Shown: positions 18,024-27,866, numbered from the stretch's first letter. The stretch: 64,000 nt of DNA from Neisseria sp. Marseille-Q5346 (GCF_946902045.1 NZ_OX336253.1:1488001-1552000), one strand, 5' to 3'. A program made the numbers and translations. Notes: generated from the letters alone by a model not told the origin.

Positions 18024-18847
18024 TTATTTGGTTTTGAAGTAATTTTCTAGCATTTGAATCAGTTTGTCCTGGTAGTTTTCAATCTGTTGCTGGCTGTGAA
18101 AATCGTTGGCACAAAAAGAGTGTGGCTGCTGCCCAATTTTTTTATTTTCCAAGAGCTTGATATATTGGGTAGGCGCTTTGTTGGAGCGGCTATTAAAATA
18201 ATAACATATTTCATTACCTACTGTGGATTGCATGTTTAAAAAAACATCTACATAAGGGACGAGGAAGGTGGCAAAATTCAGATCGTGGTTGGAAAAATAG
18301 TTGGATAAAAAGGCTTTAATCTCAGTACGGTAGGTAGTGTCACCAAACAAATTCACAGCTGCTTTTAAACAGAAGAATATAAGCGGACAGTCAATATGGT
18401 AATTGTAATAGTATAATACAGTTTTTGAAGCAGAATGAGTTGGCGTATCGGTTTCTTTTTTGGACATTTGTTTTAGGCTTTTGTCTGTAATAAAAAGAGA
18501 AGCAATTCCGTTGGTGTGAAAGGTTCCTTCGGTAAGGGGGAGAACAGTAAATATATTGTCGTTAAAATAGATGAAGTATTCATTTAGATTGGGAATGTTG
18601 TGCAGGTGTGCTTAGATTACATGAGAATTGAAGGTGGGTAGGTATTACGGGTCAATGATTTGACCGTGATCTATTATGCTGACGTTGGGATAGTTGACGG
18701 AATTGAGCTGGTCAGACTGTTTTCGATAACAATAAGTTTGTCATGCTCTGTTGCACGCTGTTCAGCGTTGCGGACAGAGCATCTTTTGTTGAGATAGTTG
18801 CGGAAGAATACACCTGGTTGTCGAATCAGTTTTTTAAGTTTTCTCAT
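18024..18847 (-). pseudogene. Remnant of a second Stealth-family capsule transferase
   Basis: From the ATG at 18847 the complement reads MRKLKKLIRQPGVFFRNYLN, the same N-terminal motif as the intact Stealth gene, then soon shifts frame and stops. In the next frame are IIDHGQIIDP, stop, YLPTFNSHVI, stop, then NEYFIYFNDN, matching CR2 of the intact copy (QIIDAKYLPTFNSHVIEAN). The in-frame stops lie at 18645-18647 and 18612-18614. The end (18024-18467) is open and holds CR4: NHDLNFATFLVPY and EICYYFNSRS. CR1 is missing, so there has been a deletion of roughly 100 residues besides point decay. The 147-residue open frame should not be taken as a gene. Confidence 0.85.
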
Positions 18848-18919
18848 GACGGTATTCGCTGTAATGTGATGTTTTTGATACTTATGTCAGGTTTTCAGAC
18901 GGCCTAATATTCCATCAGG

Positions 18920-18928
18920 TGTTATAAT
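18920..18928 (+). promoter_or_regulatory. Extended -10 promoter for ctrA
   Basis: TGTTATAAT (TGn followed by the consensus TATAAT at 18923-18928) lies 38 bases before the ctrA start. No good -35 hexamer is found at 17 bases, as is usual for extended -10 promoters. A DUS copy lies just upstream (18894-18905). Confidence 0.55.
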
Positions 18929-18965
18929 GGCTGTGCTTAATTAAAAGTATAGTGAGATTTAATCA

Positions 18966-20144
18966 ATGTTGAAAGCAGAATGTCTTACCCGCAGGGGCAT
19001 GTTATTGTTGTGTGTCAGCCTGTTGGCCGCATGCTCTTCTCTTCCTAATTCTGGTCCGAGTACGCGAAATGTTGTTGCTTTGGGGCAACAGCCGGCTATG
19101 GCCGAAGTGCCGGAGGTGGAATTGATTGATGTGAATGGTGCGGTGGCTCAGTCACTATATCAAGCGCAAGTTAATCAGTCATTTGCTCAGTTGGGTGATG
19201 GTACATCATCAATAGGGGCTATCAATATAGGCGATGTGCTGGACATTACGATTTGGGAAGCTCCTCCGGCTGTGTTGTTCGGTGGGGCTTTGTCGTCTAC
19301 CGGTTCGGGTAATGCGCAGCAAACTAAGCTGCCAGAACAGATGGTCAGCTCTTCAGGTACGATTTCTGTGCCATTTATCGGCGATGTGTCTGTCCTTGGT
19401 AAAACACCGGTTCAGGTGCAAAACATTATTAAAGGCCGTCTGAAAAAAATGGCGAACCAGCCGCAGGTAATGGTGCGCATGGTGCAAAACAATGCGGCTA
19501 ATGTATCGGTTATCCGCGCGGGTAACAGTGTGCGTATGCCTTTGACGGCTGCAGGCGAGCGTGTGTTGGATGCGGTGGCTGCCGTGGGCGGTTCGACTGC
19601 GAATGTTCAGGATACGAACGTACAGCTGACACGCGGTAATGTTGTGAGAACGATTGCTTTGGAAGATTTGGTGGCGCATCCGCGTCAAAATATTTTGTTG
19701 CGCCGCGGTGACGTAGTCACAATGATTACTAATCCAAGCACGTTTACGTCTATGGGTGCGGTCGGTCATACGCAGCAGATTGGTTTCTCTGTGAAGGGCT
19801 TGTCTTTGGCTGAGGCTGTGGGACGTATGGGCGGTTTGCAGGATTATCGTGCAGATGCGCGCGGCGTATTTGTATTCCGCTATGCGCCTTTGTCCGAGCT
19901 GCCTCCGGAAAAACAATCCAAATGGGTTGAAAAGGGTTATGGCGATCGTGCGGAGATTCCTGTGGTCTACCGTCTGAACCTGGCAGATGCGAATTCTATG
20001 TTTTGGATGCAGCGTTTCCCTGTGAAGGATAAGGACGTGGTGTACGTATCGAATGCGCCGATGGCTGAAGTACGCAAGTTCTTGTCATTTGTGTTCTCGC
20101 CTGTGGTTAGCGGTGCGAACAGTATTAATAATTTAGTGAACTAA
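18966..20144 (+). CDS. ctrA: Capsule polysaccharide export outer-membrane lipoprotein CtrA
   Basis: A 392-residue outer-membrane polysaccharide export protein that forms the capsule channel. The signal peptide ends in the lipobox LLAAC with the lipidated cysteine at residue 23. The Poly_export domain follows (INIGDVLDITIWEAPP near residue 90, SGTISVPFIGDVSVLGKTP near 138), then SLBB-type segments rich in GGSTANVQDTNV. It begins the ctrABCD unit: ctrB starts 12 bases after its stop. The start ATG has only a weak GAG-type ribosome binding site. It diverges from the minus-strand synthesis genes, as in meningococcal capsule loci. Confidence 0.95.
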   Translation: MLKAECLTRRGMLLLCVSLLAACSSLPNSGPSTRNVVALGQQPAMAEVPEVELIDVNGAVAQSLYQAQVNQSFAQLGDGTSSIGAINIGDVLDITIWEAPPAVLFGGALSSTGSGNAQQTKLPEQMVSSSGTISVPFIGDVSVLGKTPVQVQNIIKGRLKKMANQPQVMVRMVQNNAANVSVIRAGNSVRMPLTAAGERVLDAVAAVGGSTANVQDTNVQLTRGNVVRTIALEDLVAHPRQNILLRRGDVVTMITNPSTFTSMGAVGHTQQIGFSVKGLSLAEAVGRMGGLQDYRADARGVFVFRYAPLSELPPEKQSKWVEKGYGDRAEIPVVYRLNLADANSMFWMQRFPVKDKDVVYVSNAPMAEVRKFLSFVFSPVVSGANSINNLVN

Positions 20145-20155
20145 TGGGGAAAATA

Positions 20156-21326
20156 ATGTCTGAGCAAGTTTCTGCAAATGTGGATGTGAAACCGGAACAA
20201 CCGGCTCCCGAAAAGAAAAAAGGCCAAAAAGTCTTGGTTGCGTAAGATTAATCCGTTGCTTTGGGTAACGGTTATCGTGCCGACTTTGTGTTCCGGTGTG
20301 TATTACGGACTATTTGCTTCTGATCAGTTCACATCCCAGTCCAGCTTTGTGGTGCGTTCTCCTAAAAGCCAATCGTCTTTGAACGGCTTGGGCGCTATTT
20401 TGCAGGGGTCTGGTTTCTCTCGTGCGCAAGACGATATTTATACCGTGCAGGAATATATGCAGTCGCGTTCGGCTTTGGACGCGTTGCGTAAGAAAATGCC
20501 CGTTCGTGATTTTTATGAAAAAGAAGGCGATATTTTCAGCCGTTTTAATGGTTTTGGCCTGCGTGGCGAGGATGAGGCGTTTTATCAATACTACCGCGAT
20601 AAGGTATCTATCCATTTTGACTCTGTCTCAGGCATTTCCAATTTGAGCGTTACATCGTTCAATGCCGGTGAATCTCAAAAGATTAATGATGCTTTGCTCA
20701 AACAGGGTGAGGTATTAATTAACCAGCTGAACGAGCGTGCGCGTCAGGATACGATTCGTTATGCTCAGGAAGTGGTCAATTCGGCTGAAGAGCAAGTTAA
20801 AGAAGCTTCTGCCCAATTGACAAAATTCCGTGTGTCCAACGGTATTTTCGACTTGAAGGCGCAATCCGATGTGCAAATGGGTTTGGTGTCTAAATTGCAG
20901 GACGAGTTGATTGTCATTCAAACCCAGCTTGACCAGGTAAAAGCCGTTACGCCTGAAAACCCGCAAATTCCAGGTTTGATTGCGCGCGAGAAGAGCTTGC
21001 GTAAAGAAATCTCGCAACAAATGAAAGCGATTTCCGGCGGTGGCGAGGGTTCGTTGTCCAATCAGGCGGCGGAATATCAGCGCGTGTATTTGGAAAACGA
21101 ATTGGCCGAGAAACAATTGGCTGCGGCGATGACTTCTTTGGAAAGTGCAAAAGCGGAAGCAGATCGTCAGCAATTGTATTTGGAAGTGATTTCCCAGCCG
21201 AACAAACCTGACTTGGCGCATGAGCCAAACCGTCTGTACAACATCGTGGCAACGTTTGTCATCGGTTTGATTGTCTATGGCATAGCTGTGTTGCTGTCTG
21301 CAAGTATCCGTGAGCATAAAAACTGA
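20156..21326 (+). pseudogene. ctrB: Capsule export inner-membrane protein CtrB, frameshifted near the 5' end as read
   Basis: CtrB is the periplasm-spanning copolymerase/adaptor (KpsE type) joining the CtrCD transporter to CtrA. The normal start ATG at 20156 reads MSEQVSANVDVKPEQPAPEK, but stops at a TAA (20243-20245) in that frame. The rest of the protein is open in the next frame from about 20238 (RKINPLLWVTVIVPTLCSG, first membrane helix) to 21326: SQSSFVVRSPKSQ, coiled coil around residues 170-310, second membrane helix at the C-terminus. One extra base lies in the A-rich tract 20211-20230. It may be a true off-state, a sequencing error, or be bypassed by a TTG start at 20238. Everything downstream looks intact. 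The stop overlaps ctrC by 1 base. Confidence 0.85.
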
Positions 21327-22123
21327 TGAAAGAGCTACATAAAACATCGTTTTTGGAGTCGCTGCTTATCCAAAAAAGGGTAATCGGCGCACTCTTAATG
21401 CGTGAAATTATTACTCGCTACGGTCGTAATAACATTGGTTTTTTGTGGTTGTTTGTCGAACCTTTGCTGCTGACTTTGGTTATGGTGTTGATGTGGAAAT
21501 TCTTCCGCATGAACAACGTGTCGGCTTTGAATATCGTGGCTTTCACGCTGACAGGCTATCCGATGATGATGATGTGGCGTAATGCTTCCAATCGTGCCAT
21601 CGGTTCGATTTCTGCCAACACAAGCCTGCTGTATCACCGAAATGTACGCGTTTTAGATACCATTTTTGCGCGTATGTTGTTGGAGATTGCCGGTGCTACG
21701 ATTGCGCAGGTCGTGATTATGTTTGCATTGGTCGTCATCGGCTGGATTGATGTACCGGCAGATATTTTCTATATGTTGTTGGCTTGGCTTTTGATGGCAA
21801 TGTTTGCCGTTGGATTGGGGCTGGTCATCTGTTCGGTGGCGTTTCACTTTGAGCCATTTGGCAAGGTTTGGAGTACCATCAGTTTTGTGATGATGCCTTT
21901 GTCCGGCGTGTTTTTCTTCGTACACAACCTGCCTCAGCAGTTGCAACATTATGTATTAATGCTTCCGATGGTGCATGGTACAGAAATGTTCCGTGCCGGA
22001 TATTTTGGTAACAGCGTCACGACTTACGAAAATCCTTGGTATATTTTGTTGTGTAATTTAGTTTTGCTGCTGCTTGGTTTGGCGATGGTGGCGAGATTCA
22101 GCAAAGGGGTTGAGCCGCAATGA
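21326..22123 (+). CDS. ctrC: Capsule ABC transporter permease CtrC
   Basis: A 265-residue ABC-2 type permease (KpsM family) that moves lipid-anchored capsule chains across the inner membrane. About six membrane helices are visible, and the cytoplasmic N-terminal segment [20 protein letters not shown] is a hallmark of the family. The ATG overlaps the ctrB TGA by one base (TGATG) and its own stop overlaps ctrD by 4 bases, so ctrBCD are translationally coupled. Two copies should pair with two CtrD ATPases. Confidence 0.96.
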   Translation: MKELHKTSFLESLLIQKRVIGALLMREIITRYGRNNIGFLWLFVEPLLLTLVMVLMWKFFRMNNVSALNIVAFTLTGYPMMMMWRNASNRAIGSISANTSLLYHRNVRVLDTIFARMLLEIAGATIAQVVIMFALVVIGWIDVPADIFYMLLAWLLMAMFAVGLGLVICSVAFHFEPFGKVWSTISFVMMPLSGVFFFVHNLPQQLQHYVLMLPMVHGTEMFRAGYFGNSVTTYENPWYILLCNLVLLLLGLAMVARFSKGVEPQ

Positions 22124-22770
22124 TTTCAGTTGAACACGTTTCCAAACGGTATCTGACCCGCCAAGGTTGGCGGACAGTCTTGCACGATATCAACTTCAAA
22201 ATGGAGAAGGGCGAGAAAATCGGTATTCTCGGCCGCAACGGTGCAGGTAAATCGACGCTCATCCGTTTGATCAGTGGCGTTGAGCCGCCGACCACGGGCG
22301 AAATCAAGCGGACGATGAGTATTTCTTGGCCTTTGGCATTCTCCGGTGCGTTTCAAGGTAGTCTGACCGGTATGGACAATTTGCGTTTCATCTGTCGGAT
22401 TTACAATGTTGATATCGATTATGTGAAGAACTTTACCGAAGAGTTTTCCGAGCTGGGTCAGTATCTTTACGAGCCGGTTAAGCGTTATTCTTCAGGTATG
22501 AAGGCGCGTTTGGCATTTGCTTTGTCGTTGGCGGTAGAGTTTGACTGCTATCTGATTGACGAAGTGATTGCAGTTGGCGACTCGCGCTTTGCCGATAAAT
22601 GTAAGTACGAGTTGTTTGAAAAGCGCAAAGACCGTTCCATCATCTTGGTGTCGCACAGCCACAGCGCCATGAAGCAATATTGCGATAATGCGATGGTGCT
22701 GGAAAAAGGGCATATGTACCAGTTTGAAGATATGGACAAAGCCTACGAATATTATAATTCGCTGCCTTAA
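22120..22770 (+). CDS. ctrD: Capsule ABC transporter ATPase CtrD
   Basis: A 216-residue ATPase (KpsT family) powering capsule export. The Walker A motif GRNGAGKST is near residue 40, a degenerate signature [13 protein letters not shown] replaces LSGGQ as is typical for polysaccharide exporters, and Walker B is CYLIDEV. It ends the ctrABCD unit and is followed by an inverted DUS pair, then tex. Short length and a missing C-terminal extension are normal for KpsT/CtrD. Confidence 0.96.
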   Translation: MISVEHVSKRYLTRQGWRTVLHDINFKMEKGEKIGILGRNGAGKSTLIRLISGVEPPTTGEIKRTMSISWPLAFSGAFQGSLTGMDNLRFICRIYNVDIDYVKNFTEEFSELGQYLYEPVKRYSSGMKARLAFALSLAVEFDCYLIDEVIAVGDSRFADKCKYELFEKRKDRSIILVSHSHSAMKQYCDNAMVLEKGHMYQFEDMDKAYEYYNSLP

Positions 22771-22788
22771 AGCGATTGTTTTTAAATC

Positions 22789-22814
22789 AGGCCGTCTGAA
22801 ATTTCAGACGGCCT
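22789..22814 (+). terminator. Inverted DUS pair between ctrD and tex
   Basis: A perfect AGGCCGTCTGAA pair with a 2-base centre lies 18 bases past the ctrD stop. It is an uptake signal and likely terminator or attenuator for the export unit. Confidence 0.6.
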
Positions 22815-22833
22815 GTCCGTTGGAATTCTATTG

Positions 22834-25107
22834 ATGAACATTACTCAAATTCTTTCCCAGGAGCTTTCCGCGACTACCGCGCAAATCAATGCCGCTATCG
22901 AGCTTTTAGACGACGGCGCGACCGTTCCCTTTATCGCCCGTTACCGTAAAGAAGCCACAGGCGGGCTGGATGATACGCAGCTGCGCCAGCTTGCCGAGCG
23001 GTTGCAATATTTGCGCGAATTGGAAGATCGCAAAGCCGTTGTTTTAAAAAGCATTGAAGAGCAAGGCAAGCTTTCAGACGCCCTCATGGCGCAAATCGAA
23101 GCCGCCGACAACAAAACCGCGCTGGAAGACCTGTATCTACCCTACAAACCCAAACGCCGCACCAAAGCGCAAATCGCGCGCGAACACGGTTTGCAGCCGC
23201 TGGCGGATATGTTGCTTGCCGAGCAGCCGCAGGACGTGGAAGCCGCCGCGCAAGGCTACCTGAACGAAAACGTCCCCGATATCAAAGCCGCGCAGGACGG
23301 CGCGCGTGCGATTCTGATGGAGCAGTTTGCCGAAGATGCAGAACTCATCGGCACGCTGCGCGATAAGTTGTGGAACGAAGCCGAAATCCACGCGCAAGTC
23401 GTTGAAGGTAAAGAAACCGAAGGCGAAAAATTCAGCGATTATTTCGACCACCGCGAACCCGTGCGCGCCATGCCCAGCCACCGCGCGCTGGCGGTTTTGC
23501 GCGGCCGCAACGAAGGCGTGTTGAACATCGCTCTCAAATACCAACCCGACGACACGCCGATTACGCAGCAAAGCGAATACGAGCAACTCATCGCCCGCCG
23601 TTTCAAGGTTTCAGACGGCCACAAATGGCTGCGCGATACCGTACGTCTGACTTGGCGCGCAAAAATCTTTTTGTCGTTGGAACTCGAAGCTCTCAATCGT
23701 TTGAAAGAAGCTGCCGACACTGACGCGATTACCGTGTTCGCCCGCAATCTCAAAGACTTGCTGCTCGCCGCGCCTGCAGGACGGCTGACGACTTTGGGCC
23801 TCGACCCCGGCTACAAGAACGGCGTGAAATGCGCTGTGGTGGACGACACAGGCAAGCTGCTGGATACCGTCATCGTCTATTTGCATCAAGAAAACAATAT
23901 GTTGGCAACGCTGTCGCGCCTGATTAAACAGCACGGCGTGAAACTTATCGCCATCGGCAACGGCACTGCCAGCCGCGAAACCGACAAAATCGCGGGCGAA
24001 CTGGTGCGCGGAATGCCGGAAATGGGGCTGCACAAAATTGTCGTGTCCGAAGCCGGCGCGTCGATTTATTCCGCGTCTGAACTGGCGGCACGCGAGTTCC
24101 CCGACTTGGACGTTTCCCTGCGCGGCGCAGTGTCCATCGCCCGCAGACTGCAAGACCCGCTCGCCGAGTTGGTGAAAATCGACCCCAAATCCATCGGCGT
24201 GGGTCAGTATCAGCACGATGTGAACCAAAGCCAGCTCGCCAAATCGCTGGACGCGGTGGTCGAAGACTGCGTGAACGCCGTCGGCGTGGACGTGAATACC
24301 GCCTCCGCCCCGCTCTTGGCGCGGATTTCCGGTTTGAATCAAACCCTTGCCCAAAACATCGTCGCCTACCGCGATGAAAACGGCGCGTTCAACAGCCGCA
24401 AAAAATTGCTGAAAGTACCGCGTTTGGGCGAAAAAACCTTCGAGCAGGCGGCGGGCTTTTTGCGGATTAACGGCGGTAAAGAGCCGCTGGACGCGAGCGC
24501 CGTCCACCCCGAAGCCTATCCCGTCGTCGCTAAAATGCTGGCGCAACAAGGCATTAGCGCCGCCGAACTCATCGGCAACCGCGAGCGCGTGAAGCAAATC
24601 AAAGCATCCGACTTCACCGACGAACGCTTCGGCCTGCCGACCATTTTGGACATCCTGTCCGAGCTGGAAAAACCAGGCCGTGACCCGCGTGGCGAATTTC
24701 AGACGGCCTCATTTGCCGAAGGTATCCACGAAATCAGCGACTTGCAAGTTGGCATGATACTCGAAGGCGTGGTTTCCAACGTCGCCAACTTCGGCGCGTT
24801 CGTGGACATCGGCGTCCATCAAGACGGTTTGGTGCACATCTCCGCTCTCTCCAATAAATTCGTCCAAGACCCGCGCGAAGTCGTGAAAGCCGGCGACGTG
24901 GTGAAAGTGAAAGTGCTGGAAGTCGATGCCGCCAGAAAACGCATCGCGCTGACCATGCGTTTGGATGACGAACCGGGCAGTGCCGCCAAAGGCAACAGGC
25001 AGTCTGAAACCCGACATCAAGAACGCCGTGCCCGCAAACCCCAACGCAACGAGCGTGCCCCAACCAATTCAGCAATGGCAGATGCGTTTGCGAAGTTGAA
25101 GCGGTAA
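22834..25107 (+). CDS. tex: Transcription accessory protein Tex
   Basis: A 757-residue nucleic-acid-binding protein, region E of capsule loci and otherwise a housekeeping gene. Domains run in order: N-terminal helical segment ([19 protein letters not shown] near residue 35), YqgF-like RNase H fold ([19 protein letters not shown] near 320), helix-hairpin-helix motifs ([18 protein letters not shown] near 485), and a C-terminal S1 RNA-binding domain ([20 protein letters not shown] near 640). I chose the ATG at 22834 over the TTG one codon earlier. It starts 20 bases after a DUS hairpin. It is GC-rich, unlike the capsule genes to its left. Confidence 0.96.
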   Translation: MNITQILSQELSATTAQINAAIELLDDGATVPFIARYRKEATGGLDDTQLRQLAERLQYLRELEDRKAVVLKSIEEQGKLSDALMAQIEAADNKTALEDLYLPYKPKRRTKAQIAREHGLQPLADMLLAEQPQDVEAAAQGYLNENVPDIKAAQDGARAILMEQFAEDAELIGTLRDKLWNEAEIHAQVVEGKETEGEKFSDYFDHREPVRAMPSHRALAVLRGRNEGVLNIALKYQPDDTPITQQSEYEQLIARRFKVSDGHKWLRDTVRLTWRAKIFLSLELEALNRLKEAADTDAITVFARNLKDLLLAAPAGRLTTLGLDPGYKNGVKCAVVDDTGKLLDTVIVYLHQENNMLATLSRLIKQHGVKLIAIGNGTASRETDKIAGELVRGMPEMGLHKIVVSEAGASIYSASELAAREFPDLDVSLRGAVSIARRLQDPLAELVKIDPKSIGVGQYQHDVNQSQLAKSLDAVVEDCVNAVGVDVNTASAPLLARISGLNQTLAQNIVAYRDENGAFNSRKKLLKVPRLGEKTFEQAAGFLRINGGKEPLDASAVHPEAYPVVAKMLAQQGISAAELIGNRERVKQIKASDFTDERFGLPTILDILSELEKPGRDPRGEFQTASFAEGIHEISDLQVGMILEGVVSNVANFGAFVDIGVHQDGLVHISALSNKFVQDPREVVKAGDVVKVKVLEVDAARKRIALTMRLDDEPGSAAKGNRQSETRHQERRARKPQRNERAPTNSAMADAFAKLKR

Positions 25108-25170
25108 CAGTAGTCGAAGTGCTATTTAAAGTAAAACCGTTTTGAAACAAATAAATAAAATTAAATTGTA

Positions 25171-25229
25171 AAAAAAATCCCGTTTTTTTATCATATCGAA
25201 GCGATATAGCAAAAAAACAGGATTTTTTT
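25171..25229. repeat. Long imperfect hairpin between tex and the Fic gene
   Basis: Arms of 28 bases pair around a 3-base loop with about four mismatches: AAAAAAATCC, GTTTTTTT and ATATCG are matched by their complements on the right. The right arm ends in a T tract, so it could terminate tex transcripts. It also lies 22 bases before the Fic ATG and contains a direct repeat, TTTTTTTATCAT, so a regulatory role is possible. Confidence 0.7.
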
Positions 25230-25251
25230 ATCATTTAACCGAAACCCTAAA

Positions 25252-26319
25252 ATGTACTCGATCGAACAATTCCCTCCCGAAATAGATTTCGAAACTGTCG
25301 CCGTCTTGAAAAAACTGGCTTCCGCCCATCGTTATCTGGCCGAATTAAAAGGCATCTGCCGCAGTATTCCCAACCAAGGCATTCTGATTAACACGCTGTC
25401 TTTGCAGGAAGCCAAAGACAGTTCCGAAATCGAAAATATCATTACCACCCATGACGAACTGTTCCGCGCAGGAATATCGGCAAGCCCGTCTAGTCCTGCC
25501 ATTAAAGAAGTGCAGAATTATGCTTCAGCACTGCATTGCGGCTTCGAACTTATCCAAGAACACGGAATGCTAACCAACAATCATATTTTGACAATACAGG
25601 CCGAGTTGGAAAAGAACCGTGCCGGGTTCCGCAAACAGTCGGGAACGATGCTGAAAAACGACCGTACCGGCGAAACCGTCTATACGCCGCCGCAACATAT
25701 GGACGACATCATTCGCCTGATGAGCAGATTGGAAGCATTTATCAATGACGACAACACGGAAAAATCTATCGACCCGCTGATCCGTATGGCGCTGCTCCAC
25801 CACCAGTTTGAAAGCATTCACCCGTTTTACGACGGCAACGGCAGAACAGGCAGGATTATCAATGTGTTGTATCTGGTTTTAACCGGATTGCTGGATATTC
25901 CCGTCTTATACCTCAGCCGCTATCTGGTGCGGAACAAAAGTGAATATTACCGCCTGCTGCAACACGTACGCGATACGGGTGAATGGGAAGATTGGCTGTT
26001 GTATATGCTGGAAGCTGTGGAACAAACCGCCAAGGACGGCATCTATACCGTGCAGCACATCCATCAGGCGATGCTGGACTACAAACACCGCATCAGGCAA
26101 AACTTCAGCTTCTACAGCCAAGACCTGATTAACCACCTATTCAATCATCCCTACACAAAAATCGATTTCCTGATGAAAACGCTGAACGTTTCTCGCCCTA
26201 GTGCCGTCAAATATCTAGACGAACTGACAGAAGGTGGGTTCCTTTACAAAGAAAAGATAGGCAGAAGCAACTATTATATCAATATTGCGCTAATGAGTAT
26301 CTTAATACCAACTAATTGA
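25252..26319 (+). CDS. Fic-domain protein (AMPylase type) with N-terminal inhibitory motif
   Basis: A 355-residue Fic protein. The active-site loop HPFYDGNGRTGR (near residue 185) matches HPFxxGNGRxxR fully, so it should transfer AMP or a similar group from a nucleotide to a protein hydroxyl. Near residue 63, SSEIEN matches the inhibitory helix motif [S/T]xxxE[G/N], and its N-terminal placement makes it a class II Fic, self-restrained until released. The C-terminus (DFLMKTLNVSRPSAVKYLDE) is a winged helix, so DNA binding and autoregulation are plausible. Target proteins are unknown. It stands alone after tex behind a 59-base hairpin, which fits an accessory gene inserted downstream of a conserved one. 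Confidence 0.88.
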   Translation: MYSIEQFPPEIDFETVAVLKKLASAHRYLAELKGICRSIPNQGILINTLSLQEAKDSSEIENIITTHDELFRAGISASPSSPAIKEVQNYASALHCGFELIQEHGMLTNNHILTIQAELEKNRAGFRKQSGTMLKNDRTGETVYTPPQHMDDIIRLMSRLEAFINDDNTEKSIDPLIRMALLHHQFESIHPFYDGNGRTGRIINVLYLVLTGLLDIPVLYLSRYLVRNKSEYYRLLQHVRDTGEWEDWLLYMLEAVEQTAKDGIYTVQHIHQAMLDYKHRIRQNFSFYSQDLINHLFNHPYTKIDFLMKTLNVSRPSAVKYLDELTEGGFLYKEKIGRSNYYINIALMSILIPTN

Positions 26320-26449
26320 TAATATTTGAAATTTATACAATATTAAATCAATATATTGTTTGCCATCATGCTTGATGGCTTATCGATATAAACAAGCGTA
26401 TAGTTCCAAATATCACAAACCCATCATCACAACCTTAGGAGTTCAAACC

Positions 26450-26791
26450 ATGAAACCTGTTTTGTTTGCCGCGCTGATTTCCTGTTTCTCCGTTGCTGCC
26501 TATGCCGCCTGTACCGACAGCCAGCAGCAGTGCGTGATTTATAAAAACGGTAATGTCGCGACAGAAGGCGGCTGTACGGTCAGCAAGTGCCAAAGTGCCG
26601 ATGCGCAAATGTTGAAATGGAAGCTGAAAAACGGCAAAGGCGTAACCGTGGAAATCGGAAAAAACGGTAAGGTTTTGGTGAACAAAAAACCGGGTGCGAA
26701 AGCGAACAACAGCAATGCATCAGGCATGGGTTTGACGTGTTATGCCGCCGATGCGGACAAACGTGAGCAGTTCTGCTCGACCAATTATTGA
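26450..26791 (+). CDS. Small secreted protein with six cysteines, unknown function
   Basis: A 113-residue protein with a clean signal peptide (MKPVLFAALISCFSVAAYA) cut before ACTDSQQQC. I chose the ATG at 26450 because AGGAG lies 8 bases before it, although the frame stays open upstream. The mature chain has six cysteines (CTDSQQQC, GGCTVSKC, LTCYA and QFCST), probably three periplasmic disulfides, and a central lysine/glycine-rich stretch (KNGKGVTVEIGKNGKVLVNK). I do not recognise the family. It faces the LysR gene and shares a DUS hairpin terminator with it. Confidence 0.7.
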   Translation: MKPVLFAALISCFSVAAYAACTDSQQQCVIYKNGNVATEGGCTVSKCQSADAQMLKWKLKNGKGVTVEIGKNGKVLVNKKPGAKANNSNASGMGLTCYAADADKREQFCSTNY

Positions 26792-26810
26792 TTGGATTGC
26801 TGCTTTGATT

Positions 26811-26844
26811 AAAGGCCGTCTGAAAAGTGTTTCAGACGGCCTTG
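26811..26844. terminator. Bidirectional DUS hairpin
   Basis: AAAGGCCGTCTGAAA and TTTCAGACGGCCTT lie between two convergent genes, the secreted Cys protein and the LysR regulator, and can end both transcripts. Confidence 0.7.
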
Positions 26845-26848
26845 ATGT

Positions 26849-27739
26849 TTATCCTTCCGATATTTTTTCATTGAGAAAGTCGATAAAGCTGCGTACTTTT
26901 GCGCTGAGAAAGGCCCTGTCGACATAAGTGGCGTTCAGTTGATCTGCCCAGATGGTGTAATCGGGCAGGAGTTGGATCAATGTGCCGTCCTTCAATTCCT
27001 GCTGGACTGCCCAAAGGGGCTGATAGCCTATGCCTGCACCTGATTTAATCAGCTCGCGGATCATCAGTGTGTTGTCGCTGCGGATAACCGGGGAGAGATG
27101 GAGAATGGCTTTTTCTGCGGTAGCGCGGTGGGTAATTTCCTGGTCTTGTTGACTGGTATAGGAAGGCAGAATAGCTTGGTGCTGCATGACGGCTTCGGGT
27201 GTATCGGGTGTGCCGTGTCGGGCAAGATAGTTGGGGGCGGCAAGCAGGACGAACTCGATTTTGGCCAGCGGTTTGACGATCAGCGAAGGGGAGGGGGTTT
27301 TGGAAACGCGTAAGGCGAGGTCAAAACCTTCGGCAATGAGATCGATATGGCGGTTGTCGAGGACGAGGTCGAGCGTGACTTTGGGATAACGCTGGCGGTA
27401 TTCTGCTAGCCATGCGCTCATATTGCCGCCTGCAAACCATAGGGGCATGGTAACGCGCAACATACCTTGCGGCGTGTCGGCGCCGCCTGCCGCTTTTTGG
27501 GCAGCGGTGTCCAATGTATCCAGCGCGTAGCTGCATTGGCGGTAGTATTCTTCGCCTGCTTCAGTTAGGTGGAGGTTGCGGCTGTTGCGGTGTAAGAGCT
27601 TGGCTTGTATGGTGTTTTCTAGATGGCTAACGTGTTTGCTGGCCATGGCGGTGGAGATGTCGAGCTGATCGGCGGCACGGGTAAAACTGCCGCTTTGTAC
27701 AACTTGGCGGAAAACTTTTAGGCTGAATAGGGTATCCAT
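26849..27739 (-). CDS. LysR-family transcriptional regulator
   Basis: A 296-residue LysR protein: winged helix-turn-helix at residues 1-60 (FRQVVQSGSFTRAADQLDIS, then KHVSHLENTIQAKLLHRNSR), then a periplasmic-binding-protein-like effector domain. It resembles the DsdC/AaeR-like subgroup that often regulates redox or drug-response genes. It is divergent from doxX and a nitroreductase gene with a 127-base gap, the classic layout in which a LysR regulator controls its divergent neighbours and itself. The effector is unknown. Confidence 0.92.
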   Translation of the reverse strand: MDTLFSLKVFRQVVQSGSFTRAADQLDISTAMASKHVSHLENTIQAKLLHRNSRNLHLTEAGEEYYRQCSYALDTLDTAAQKAAGGADTPQGMLRVTMPLWFAGGNMSAWLAEYRQRYPKVTLDLVLDNRHIDLIAEGFDLALRVSKTPSPSLIVKPLAKIEFVLLAAPNYLARHGTPDTPEAVMQHQAILPSYTSQQDQEITHRATAEKAILHLSPVIRSDNTLMIRELIKSGAGIGYQPLWAVQQELKDGTLIQLLPDYTIWADQLNATYVDRAFLSAKVRSFIDFLNEKISEG

Positions 27740-27866
27740 AATTTCTTATTAGGAAACGTTGTATCAATAATTCGAGTATATATCTCTTACTTGGAATTAT
27801 CTATACTGCACTTATTGAAATTGCTCCCTACCTCTTCAGGTAGCCATTAAAATAAGGATTATTAAG

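Noticed and set aside
18024..18467. The 147-codon frame as a functional small gene
   Set aside because: It is the C-terminal CR4 end of a Stealth gene whose upstream part holds stops and a deletion, and its first methionine lies inside the conserved domain.
18948..18965. Possible Correia-element end (TATAGTG) before ctrA
   Set aside because: Only the first seven bases match; no second inverted end or typical internal sequence follows.
20211..20245. Programmed -1 ribosomal frameshift in ctrB
   Set aside because: Restoring the frame needs +1 (or loss of one base); a -1 shift leads to the wrong frame, and no A-AAA-AAG heptamer lies in the correct phase.
23611..24597. A 328-codon minus-strand frame opposite tex
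   Set aside because: It is a codon-bias shadow in a GC-rich gene, lacking any domain or start signal.
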